Of a stretch of 5,063 nt of DNA, positions 1-5,063 are shown piece after piece. The translations under genes were made by a program, and so were the position numbers. Where the stretch lies: NCBI GenBank assembly GCA_003645385.1, contig QNEY01000145.1:1-5063 (forward strand), written 5' to 3'. This DNA is from Gammaproteobacteria bacterium. GTDB lineage: Bacteria; Pseudomonadota; Gammaproteobacteria; Nitrosococcales; Methylophagaceae. A model generated the notes under the pieces. It ran no database searches. It was not told the origin of the DNA and saw nothing but the letters and a program-made list of their open reading frames with translations. How positions within the stretch are numbered: the stretch's first letter is position 1; every line of letters begins with the position of its first letter.

Positions 1-509
1 ATTTTTCTTTGCCTGGCACAGATGGCAAGATCTGGACACTTGATGAGTGCTGTGGTGAAAATGGCTTGTTGGTCATGTTTATCTGCAATCATTGTCCTTA
101 TGTAAAAGCTATCTTAGATCGCTTAGTTCGTGATACTAACAAATTAAAACAATTTGGTATGAATACAGTGGCGATCATGTCTAATGATCCTGCCGATTAT
201 CAAGAAGATTCTTTTGACAACATGCAACGTGTTGCACAAGAAAATGATTTTTCCTTCCCTTATTTGTTTGACGAAACACAACAAACTGCTCAAAGATTTG
301 GTGCAGTGTGTACCCCTGATTTCTTTGGTTACAACAAAGATCTTCAATTGCAGTATCGCGGTCGTTTGGACGCAAGTCGAAAAGAAGCAGCTGCACCGGA
401 TGCACGACGAGATTTGTTTGAAGCAATGAAACAAGTTGCTGAGACAGGTCGTGGTCCACAACAACAAATATCTAGTATGGGTTGCTCAATAAAATGGCGA
501 GCAGCTTAA
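1..509 (+). CDS. Thioredoxin-fold (AhpC/TSA-type) family protein, 5' partial
   Basis: This is the C-terminal part of a thioredoxin-like protein, probably a cytoplasmic thiol-disulfide oxidoreductase or peroxiredoxin-like protein; its substrate is unknown. The frame is open to the window edge and reads F-S-L-P-G-T-D-G-K from base 3. The TTG at 9 is therefore the internal Leu of the FSLPGxDGK motif, not a start, and roughly 20-25 N-terminal residues are probably missing. Numbering from that Leu, a Cys-Asn-His-Cys motif (C26-C29, bases 84-95) follows a hydrophobic beta strand (LLVMFI) and sits where thioredoxins carry CxxC. Thr-Pro at 102-103 fits the cis-proline loop. SMGCSIKWR near the end is typical of this uncharacterised family. 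The stop is TAA at 507-509, only 27 bases before tkt, with no terminator between, so co-transcription with tkt is likely. The family call is firm; the biochemical role is inference. Confidence 0.88.
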   Translation, partial: FSLPGTDGKIWTLDECCGENGLLVMFICNHCPYVKAILDRLVRDTNKLKQFGMNTVAIMSNDPADYQEDSFDNMQRVAQENDFSFPYLFDETQQTAQRFGAVCTPDFFGYNKDLQLQYRGRLDASRKEAAAPDARRDLFEAMKQVAETGRGPQQQISSMGCSIKWRAA

Positions 510-521
510 TTTTTTTAACAT

Positions 522-536
522 AGGAGAATGTAGAAA
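522..536 (+). promoter_or_regulatory. tkt ribosome binding site with an in-frame ATG-TAG just before the start
   Basis: AGGAG at 522-526 lies 10 bases before the tkt ATG, a normal Shine-Dalgarno spacing that supports the start at 537. Between them, ATG at 528-530 is followed at once by TAG at 531-533, in the same frame as tkt. This start-stop pair lies only 1 base from AGGAG, too close for efficient initiation, and the TAG rules out a longer N-terminus for Tkt. Confidence 0.8.
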
Positions 537-2522
537 ATGGCAACACGCAGACATTTAGCAAATGCTATCCGTGCTCTAACCATGGATGCAGTACAAAAAG
601 CAAACTCTGGTCACCCTGGTGCACCAATGGGTATGGCAGATATTGCCGAAGTATTGTGGAATGACCACATGAATCACAACCCAACTAATCCAGAATGGGC
701 TGATCGCGATCGTTTTATCTTATCGAACGGTCACGGTTCAATGTTGATTTACTCATTATTACATTTGTCAGGTTACGACTTGCCTATGTCTTCATTGGCT
801 TCTTTCCGTCAGCTTCACTCACAATGTGCGGGCCACCCTGAATACGGTTACGCACCAGGTATCGAAACAACTACAGGCCCATTAGGTCAAGGTATCACTA
901 ATGGTGTTGGTTTTGCGATGGCTGAAAAGTTAATGGCTGATCAATTTAACAAGCCTGGCCATGACATCGTTGATCACAACACTTATGTGTTCTTGGGCGA
1001 CGGTTGTTTAATGGAAGGTATTTCTCATGAAGCATGTGCACTTGCTGGCACATGGGGTTTAGGCAACTTAATCGCATTCTGGGATGACAACAATATCTCT
1101 ATCGACGGTCACATTGATGGCTGGTACACAGATGACACAGTTAAGCGTTTTGAAGCTTACGGATGGCATGTTGTATCTGTTGATGGTCACGATGCTGATG
1201 CAATCAATGCTGCAATCACAGAAGCTAAGTCTATTAAAGACAAACCTTCAATGATCTGCTGTAAAACTGTTATCGGTTTCGGTTCACCAAATAAATCTGG
1301 TAGCCATGACTGTCATGGTGCTGCATTAGGTGATGAAGAAGTTGCATTGGTTCGTAAAGAATTAAACTGGGATGCTGCTCCATTTGAAGTTCCTGCTGAC
1401 GTTTACGAAGGTTGGGATGCTAAAGCTTCAGGTGCTTCTAAAGAAGCAGCTTGGAATGCTAAATTTGAAGCATATGCTGCTGAATACCCAGAACTAGCTG
1501 CAGAATTCACACGCCGTATGGCAGGTGACTTACCAGCAAACTGGAAACAAGCTACAGATAAAATCATTGCTGATACTAACGAAGCAGCTGCAAGTTTAGC
1601 TTCTCGTCAAGCATCACAAAAAACAATCGCTGCTTTAGCACCCGTTTTACCTGAGTTCTTAGGTGGTTCTGCTGACTTAACAGGTTCTAACTTAACAAGC
1701 TGTGACAGCTTCAAGCACGTATCTGGTAAAGAGCCAGGTAACTACATCTCTTACGGTGTACGTGAATTTGGTATGTACGCAATCATGAACGGTATGGCGC
1801 TTCACGGTGGTTTAATTCCATTCGGTGGCACATTCCACATGTTCTCTGACTATGCAAAAAGTGCATTCCGCATGGCTGCATTGATGAAAATTCGTACCAT
1901 CGCTGTTCTTACTCATGACTCTATCGGTCAAGGTGAAGATGGTCCAACTCATCAACCAATCGAAAACACATCTGCAATGCGTTACATCCCTAATATGGAT
2001 GTATGGCGTCCTGCTGATTCTGTTGAAGTTGCGGTTGCATGGACATGTTCTGTTGAACGTAACGATGGTCCTTCAGCGTTAATCTTAAGTCGTCAAGGTA
2101 TTCCTGGTCGCAACCATGATGCTGCTGATTTTGATGCAATGCGTAAAGGTGCATATGTATTAGTTGAAGCTAAAGGCGATGCTGATGTAATCCTTATCGG
2201 TACAGGTTCTGAAGTTGACTTAGCTGCTAAAGCTGCAGAAGCATTAGCTGCTGATGGAATCAACGCTCGCGTTGTTTCTATGCCATCTACTAACGTGTTT
2301 GATCGTCAAGACCAAGCATACAAAGATAGCATCTTAACTCCAGGTGTTAAACGTGTTGCTGTTGAAGCTGGTGTTACTGACTTCTGGCGCAAGTATGTTG
2401 GCCTAGAAGGCGGTGTTGTTGGTATCGATACATTTGGTGAATCTGCACCAGGTGGTGTATTGATGGAACACTTCGGTTTCACAGTTGAAAACGTTGTTAA
2501 GGTAGTTAAAGAAACAATCTAA
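537..2522 (+). CDS. tkt: Transketolase
   Basis: Thiamine-diphosphate enzyme that moves two-carbon ketol units between sugar phosphates (xylulose-5-P to ribose-5-P or erythrose-4-P), linking glycolysis to the non-oxidative pentose phosphate pathway; cytosolic, normally a homodimer. At 661 residues it is full length (E. coli TktA has 663). The N-terminal ThDP-binding domain (about 3-330) has SGHPG with His26, SNGHGS with His66, TTGPLGQG at 112-119 and GDGCLMEG at 154-161, the start of the ThDP/metal motif that runs on to Asn185. His260 fits the active-site His261 of E. coli. The pyrimidine domain (about 355-525) has Arg357 and Ser384 for substrate phosphate, catalytic Glu410 in GVREFGM, and THDSIGQGEDGPTHQP with His460, Asp468 and His472; Arg519 follows in LSRQ. 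The C-terminal domain (about 545-655) ends in FGESAPGG and GFTVENVV. All expected catalytic residues are intact. A palindromic element and a terminator lie downstream. The call is certain; tktA versus tktB type cannot be set. Confidence 0.98.
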   Translation: MATRRHLANAIRALTMDAVQKANSGHPGAPMGMADIAEVLWNDHMNHNPTNPEWADRDRFILSNGHGSMLIYSLLHLSGYDLPMSSLASFRQLHSQCAGHPEYGYAPGIETTTGPLGQGITNGVGFAMAEKLMADQFNKPGHDIVDHNTYVFLGDGCLMEGISHEACALAGTWGLGNLIAFWDDNNISIDGHIDGWYTDDTVKRFEAYGWHVVSVDGHDADAINAAITEAKSIKDKPSMICCKTVIGFGSPNKSGSHDCHGAALGDEEVALVRKELNWDAAPFEVPADVYEGWDAKASGASKEAAWNAKFEAYAAEYPELAAEFTRRMAGDLPANWKQATDKIIADTNEAAASLASRQASQKTIAALAPVLPEFLGGSADLTGSNLTSCDSFKHVSGKEPGNYISYGVREFGMYAIMNGMALHGGLIPFGGTFHMFSDYAKSAFRMAALMKIRTIAVLTHDSIGQGEDGPTHQPIENTSAMRYIPNMDVWRPADSVEVAVAWTCSVERNDGPSALILSRQGIPGRNHDAADFDAMRKGAYVLVEAKGDADVILIGTGSEVDLAAKAAEALAADGINARVVSMPSTNVFDRQDQAYKDSILTPGVKRVAVEAGVTDFWRKYVGLEGGVVGIDTFGESAPGGVLMEHFGFTVENVVKVVKETI

Positions 2523-2529
2523 AGTTTAG

Positions 2530-2650
2530 TACGAGTCGTCTTTTTCGCCATGCCTGCGTTAAAAACAGTCTCAAAAATGCTCATTTACACTAGTAAACTG
2601 CGCTTTTTTCAACTGTTTTTGTCTTGTCCTGACGAAAAATACTTATCGTA
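2530..2650. repeat. Large imperfect palindrome downstream of tkt, probable dispersed repeat
   Basis: An approximately 120-base imperfect inverted repeat begins 8 bases after the tkt stop. Matching blocks share one centre near 2590: TACGA (2530-2534) with TCGTA (2646-2650); TTTTTCG (2541-2547) with CGAAAAA (2633-2639); AAAAACAGT (2561-2569) with ACTGTTTTT (2612-2620); TTTAC (2584-2588) with GTAAA (2593-2597), closing on ACTAGT. The blocks between (for example 2548-2560 against 2621-2632) do not pair. The arms contain the words TGCCTGCGTTAAAAACAG and GTTTACTAGTGTAAA (the latter on the minus strand), a style I associate with interspersed palindromes of gammaproteobacteria. That it is repeated elsewhere is inference, since only one copy lies in this window. 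No protein is encoded. It may form a long hairpin in the tkt 3' untranslated region. Confidence 0.75.
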
Positions 2651-2680
2651 TAAATTTAGAGTTATAGCGAAGAAATATAG

Positions 2681-2720
2681 TGACCAGCAGGCATAAGCCT
2701 GTTGGTCATTATTACTTTTT
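2681..2720 (+). terminator. Rho-independent terminator of tkt
   Basis: TGACCAGCAGGC (2681-2692) and GCCTGTTGGTCA (2697-2708) form a 12-pair stem with one G-U wobble and an ATAA loop. A T-rich tail (TTATTACTTTTT, 2709-2720) follows. The hairpin lies about 160 bases after the tkt stop, beyond the large palindrome, and is the first good intrinsic terminator downstream of tkt. The tail is interrupted, so termination may be incomplete. Confidence 0.85.
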
Positions 2721-2756
2721 GAAATCATATATACCTTTAAAAACTAGGGTTTTTAT

Positions 2757-2887
2757 TTGTCATCCTCGTGCATCGTTACATGGATGTAACTTAGTAGAGC
2801 AATGTAGGAGCAATTGCTGATGCGGGGATCCATAAGCTGCTCCAAGTAGTCGTTATCGTTGGGTTCCCCTTTTCATGGGAATGACAA
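2757..2887. repeat. Miniature inverted-repeat (MITE-like) element with a dRS3-like core
   Basis: The ends are inverted copies: TTGTCATCC at 2757-2765 and GGAATGACAA at 2878-2887. Near the right end, GTTCCC (2863-2868), eight bases, then GGGAAT (2877-2882) fits, with one change, the ATTCCC-N8-GGGAAT layout of neisserial dRS3 repeats. Internal pairings include GGGGA (2824-2828) with TCCCC (2865-2869), GGAGCA (2807-2812) with TGCTCC (2838-2843), GTTACAT-GG-ATGTAAC (2775-2790) and the perfect palindrome AGCAATTGCT (2809-2818). It looks richer in GC than its AT-rich flanks. There is no transposase or credible ORF inside, and no clear target duplication. If mobile, it would depend on an enzyme encoded elsewhere. 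The exact family is not identified; copy number elsewhere is inferred from its structure. Confidence 0.72.
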
Positions 2888-2891
2888 GAAG

Positions 2892-2919
2892 TTAAGATCT
2901 TATTTTTTAGAGGTATTCT
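2892..2919 (+). promoter_or_regulatory. Candidate gap promoter (weak)
   Basis: TTAAGA (2892-2897) and TATTCT (2914-2919), 16 bases apart, each match four of six positions of the sigma-70 -35 and -10 boxes. They lie in the 56 bases between the MITE-like element and the gap start. With the tkt terminator upstream, a promoter for gap is expected in about 2721-2940, but no strong consensus is visible. An alternative -35, ATGACA (2881-2886), would come from the end of the repeat element, but no good -10 sits at the right distance. Confidence 0.3.
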
Positions 2920-2943
2920 AAATAGTTTTAAGGAAATTAAAGA

Positions 2944-3942
2944 ATGACAATTAAAGTAGGTATTAATGGTTTTGGTCGTATCGGCCGTATGGCATTTCGT
3001 GCTGCAGCAAAAGACTTTCAAGATATTGAAGTAGTTGCAATCAACGATTTATTAGACCCTGAATATTTAGCATACATGTTGCAATACGATTCTGTGCATG
3101 GTCGTTTTGATGGTGATGTTTCTGTTAAAGATGGTAACTTAATCGTAAACGGCAAAACAATTCGAATTACAGCAGAACGTAACCCAGCTGATCTTAAATG
3201 GGACGAAGTGGGTGCAGACTTAATTATTGAATGTACGGGGTTCTTCTTAACCAAAGATTCTTGCCAAGCTCATCTTGATGCTGGTGCTAAGAAAGTTGTT
3301 CAATCTGCACCTTCTAAAGATGACACGCCAATGTTTGTTTATGGTGTAAATGATGAAAAATATAATGGTGAAGCAATTGTTTCAGCAGCATCATGTACAA
3401 CTAATGCTTTAGCTCCAGTTGCTAAAGTATTAAACGATAACTTTGGTATTGTGAAAGGATTGATGACAACCGTTCATGCTGCAACTGCAACGCAAAAAAC
3501 TGTCGATGGCCCATCATTAAAAGATTGGCGTGGTGGTCGTGGTATTTTAGAAAATATCATTCCATCTTCAACGGGTGCTGCAAAAGCCGTAGGTAAAGTA
3601 TTACCAGCATTGAATGGCAAATTAACAGGTATGGCATTCCGTGTACCTACATCAGATGTGTCAGTAGTTGATTTAACGGTTGAGTTAGATAAAAGCACAA
3701 GCTACGATGACATTTGTGCAGCAATGAAAACTGCTTCTGAAGGTTCAATGAAAGGCGTTCTTGGCTACACCGATGAAAGTGTGGTTTCTACTGATTTCCG
3801 TGGCCACCCAGCCCCATCAAATTTTGATGCGGGTGCTGGTATCGCACTAGACGGTACATTCGTTAAGATCGTTGCTTGGTATGATAATGAATATGGTTAT
3901 ACATGCAATATGATGCGTTTAGTTGAGTTAGTAGGAAAATAA
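2944..3942 (+). CDS. gap: Glyceraldehyde-3-phosphate dehydrogenase, type I
   Basis: Catalyses reversible oxidative phosphorylation of glyceraldehyde-3-phosphate to 1,3-bisphosphoglycerate in glycolysis and gluconeogenesis; cytosolic, normally a homotetramer. At 332 residues it is full length (E. coli GapA has 331) and close to GapA by eye. The N-terminal Rossmann domain (about 1-150) has GINGFGRIGR at 6-15 and AINDLLD, where Asp35 followed by Leu-Leu fits NAD rather than NADP preference. The catalytic motif SAASCTTN (147-154) holds Cys151, and TTVHAAT holds the partner His178. QKTVDGPS, KDWRGGRG and PSSTGAAKAVGKV are the usual substrate and phosphate-site segments. WYDNEYGYT (312-320) near the C-terminus carries Asn315, the NAD-contact residue. 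AGGA (2931-2934), 9 bases before the ATG, supports the start. A strong terminator follows, and pgk begins 118 bases after the stop. No defect is seen. Confidence 0.98.
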   Translation: MTIKVGINGFGRIGRMAFRAAAKDFQDIEVVAINDLLDPEYLAYMLQYDSVHGRFDGDVSVKDGNLIVNGKTIRITAERNPADLKWDEVGADLIIECTGFFLTKDSCQAHLDAGAKKVVQSAPSKDDTPMFVYGVNDEKYNGEAIVSAASCTTNALAPVAKVLNDNFGIVKGLMTTVHAATATQKTVDGPSLKDWRGGRGILENIIPSSTGAAKAVGKVLPALNGKLTGMAFRVPTSDVSVVDLTVELDKSTSYDDICAAMKTASEGSMKGVLGYTDESVVSTDFRGHPAPSNFDAGAGIALDGTFVKIVAWYDNEYGYTCNMMRLVELVGK

Positions 3943-3968
3943 TTGCAACTCAAATGTAAATAATAAAG

Positions 3969-4001
3969 AAAAGGCTTCCCCAATCTGGGGAGGCCTTTTT
4001 T
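3969..4001 (+). terminator. Rho-independent terminator after gap
   Basis: AAAAGGCTTCCCC (3969-3981) pairs with GGGGAGGCC plus the following T run (3987-3999) around an AATCT loop, with a single U-G wobble. Six T residues (3996-4001) follow directly. The A run before and T run after could also give termination on the minus strand. It lies 26 bases after the gap stop and 59 before the pgk start, so it should separate or attenuate pgk expression from gap. Confidence 0.93.
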
Positions 4002-4010
4002 GTTTTAAAT

Positions 4011-4026
4011 ACGACCCATAAGTCGT
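4011..4026. promoter_or_regulatory. Short inverted repeat in the pgk leader, function unknown
   Basis: ACGAC (4011-4015) and GTCGT (4022-4026) form a 5-base inverted repeat with a 6-base spacer, between the gap terminator and the pgk ribosome binding site. It could be a weak operator or a minor hairpin; five pairs may also be chance. I saw no convincing -35/-10 pair in 4002-4048, so the pgk promoter remains unplaced. Confidence 0.2.
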
Positions 4027-4048
4027 TAATCAAAAATAAAGTTTTTTC

Positions 4049-4053
4049 GGGGA
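4049..4053 (+). promoter_or_regulatory. pgk ribosome binding site (non-canonical GGGGA)
   Basis: GGGGA sits 7 bases before the pgk ATG. It is a weaker match to the anti-Shine-Dalgarno sequence than the AGGAG of tkt, but it is the only purine-rich block at a suitable distance and supports the ATG at 4061. Confidence 0.65.
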
Positions 4054-4060
4054 AAAGTAT

Positions 4061-5063
4061 ATGTCTGTAATTAAGATGGCTGACCTAGATCTAGCCGGTA
4101 AACGCGTATTAATCCGTCAGGATTTAAATGTACCACTAAAAGATGGAGCAGTAGCTGATGACACTCGTATTCGTGCATCATTACCAACAATTAAACTGGC
4201 ATTAGAAGCTGGTGCTAAAGTAATGCTGATGTCACATCTTGGTCGTCCCACAGAAGGTGAATATGCAGAAGAGTTTTCATTAGCTCCTGTTGCAAGTCAT
4301 CTAGCAGGTTTATTAGGACAAGATGTACGTTTAGAAAAAAACTGGCTTGATGGCGTTAATGTTGGTGCTGGTGAAGTTGTTTTATGTGAAAACGTTCGTT
4401 TTAATGCGGGTGAGAAGAAAGATGATGATGCCTTATCACAGCAGATGGCGAAGTTATGTGACATCTATGTGATGGATGCCTTCGGTACTGCTCATCGAGC
4501 CCAAGCTTCAACACATGGTGTTGCTAAATATGCTCCTGTTGCTTGTGCTGGTCCACTATTGTCAGGTGAATTAGAAGCCCTTGGTAAGGCTTTGGATAAT
4601 CCTGCTCGCCCAATGGTTGCAATTGTGGGCGGTTCAAAGGTATCAACTAAACTAACTGTTTTAGAATCATTATCAAAAATTGTTGATCAACTTATTGTGG
4701 GTGGTGGCATAGCTAATACTTTTATTGCAGCAGCAGGCCATAATGTGGGTAAATCATTATACGAAGCTGATTTAATGGATACTTGTAAAAAGTTAACTGC
4801 TTCTGCTCAAGAAGAAGGCCGTTCTATTCCTGTACCAAGTGATGTTGTGTGTGCCAAAGAATTTGCTGAAACAGCAGATGCAACATTAATGGCAACAGGT
4901 GATGTGCAAGATGATGATATGATCTTTGATATTGGTCCTGATTCGGCAGCGGAACTAGCCGAAATCATCAAAAATGCAGGCACAATTGTTTGGAATGGCC
5001 CAGTTGGTGTGTTTGAGTTTGATCAGTTTGGTGAAGGTACCAAGGCTATTGCTATGGCGATTG
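4061..5063 (+). CDS. pgk: Phosphoglycerate kinase, 3' partial
   Basis: Transfers phosphate from 1,3-bisphosphoglycerate to ADP (glycolysis) or the reverse (gluconeogenesis); a cytosolic monomer that uses the product of the neighbouring Gap enzyme. The frame is open from the ATG to the window end: 334 complete codons of about 385-400 usual, so the last 50-65 residues lie outside. The N-terminal domain has RQDLNVPL (19-26, with Asp21 and Asn23), Arg36, SHLGRP (58-63), ENVRFNAGEKKDD (110-122, Arg113) and DAFGTAHRAQAST (139-151, His145 and Arg146), the basic 3-phosphoglycerate site. The C-terminal nucleotide domain has IVGGSKVSTK (188-197, Lys193 and Lys197), VGGGIANTF (213-221) and WNGPVGVFE (311-319). 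The final Gly-rich GGGDS-type motif of the family is expected just past the window edge. No frameshift or lost catalytic residue is seen. The leader lies behind the gap terminator, so an own promoter or readthrough is needed. Confidence 0.97.
   Translation, partial: MSVIKMADLDLAGKRVLIRQDLNVPLKDGAVADDTRIRASLPTIKLALEAGAKVMLMSHLGRPTEGEYAEEFSLAPVASHLAGLLGQDVRLEKNWLDGVNVGAGEVVLCENVRFNAGEKKDDDALSQQMAKLCDIYVMDAFGTAHRAQASTHGVAKYAPVACAGPLLSGELEALGKALDNPARPMVAIVGGSKVSTKLTVLESLSKIVDQLIVGGGIANTFIAAAGHNVGKSLYEADLMDTCKKLTASAQEEGRSIPVPSDVVCAKEFAETADATLMATGDVQDDDMIFDIGPDSAAELAEIIKNAGTIVWNGPVGVFEFDQFGEGTKAIAMAI

Noticed and set aside
9..11. TTG at 9 as the start codon of the first gene
   Set aside because: The frame is open upstream, and the residues F-S-L-P-G-T-D-G-K match the internal family motif, so the gene continues beyond the left edge.
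144..467. Antisense and alternative-frame ORFs within the thioredoxin-fold gene
   Set aside because: They overlap a conserved coding frame on the + strand and resemble no known family; they are shadows of AT-rich codon use.
510..516. T run after the thioredoxin-fold stop as a terminator
   Set aside because: No stable GC-rich hairpin precedes it, and the tkt ribosome binding site follows at once.
2541..2639. Large palindrome as an intrinsic terminator or a CRISPR repeat
   Set aside because: It has a mismatched middle, AT-rich arms and a better terminator just downstream. There is no spaced array of copies in the window.
2719..2747. TTGAAA (2719-2724) as a gap promoter -35 box upstream of the repeat
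   Set aside because: The hexamer at 17 bases' distance is AACTAG, a poor -10 box, and the site overlaps the terminator tail.
2791..3021. Minus-strand ORF of 76 codons over the repeat and the gap start
   Set aside because: It reads through the MITE-like element (giving the usual CHSHEKGNP-type nonsense of GTCATTCCC repeats) and antisense into the conserved gap N-terminus. It has no recognisable domain.
3018..3698. Two antisense ORFs within gap (3018-3254 and 3474-3698)
   Set aside because: Both lie opposite highly conserved GapA segments and show no domain features of their own.

Overview
The window is a stretch of central carbon metabolism from an AT-rich bacterial chromosome. Four genes lie on the + strand in the order thioredoxin-fold protein (5' partial), transketolase (tkt), glyceraldehyde-3-phosphate dehydrogenase (gap) and phosphoglycerate kinase (pgk, 3' partial). 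The proteins resemble gammaproteobacterial versions: Tkt and Gap match E. coli TktA and GapA over most of their length, as recalled rather than searched. A tkt-gap-pgk order is known from Legionella, Coxiella, Francisella and related Thiotrichales-type lineages. The genus cannot be fixed from this sequence. Codon use in tkt, gap and pgk is strongly biased (GGT, GCT, CGT, GAA), as expected for highly expressed genes.

Layout: 1-509 is the end of the thioredoxin-fold gene. A 27-base gap with a clear ribosome binding site leads to tkt (537-2522). A 421-base gene-free interval (2523-2943) follows and is the least ordinary part of the window. It holds (a) a roughly 120-base imperfect palindrome starting just after the tkt stop, (b) a strong rho-independent terminator at 2681-2720, (c) a roughly 131-base miniature inverted-repeat element (2757-2887) with TTGTCAT ends and a core like the neisserial dRS3 pattern, and (d) about 56 bases that must hold the gap ribosome binding site and perhaps its promoter. 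Then come gap (2944-3942), a second strong terminator (3969-4001), a short leader and pgk (4061 to the window end, still open).

Together, Gap and Pgk catalyse consecutive steps of glycolysis/gluconeogenesis, and Tkt links the same triose-phosphate pool to the pentose phosphate pathway (or to the Calvin cycle, if the organism has one; no Calvin-specific gene is visible). The terminators after tkt and after gap suggest partly separate transcripts, with tkt probably co-transcribed with the upstream thioredoxin-fold gene.

I found no new gene system. What merits a second look is non-coding: two probably dispersed repeat elements between tkt and gap, and the way one of them abuts the gap promoter region.
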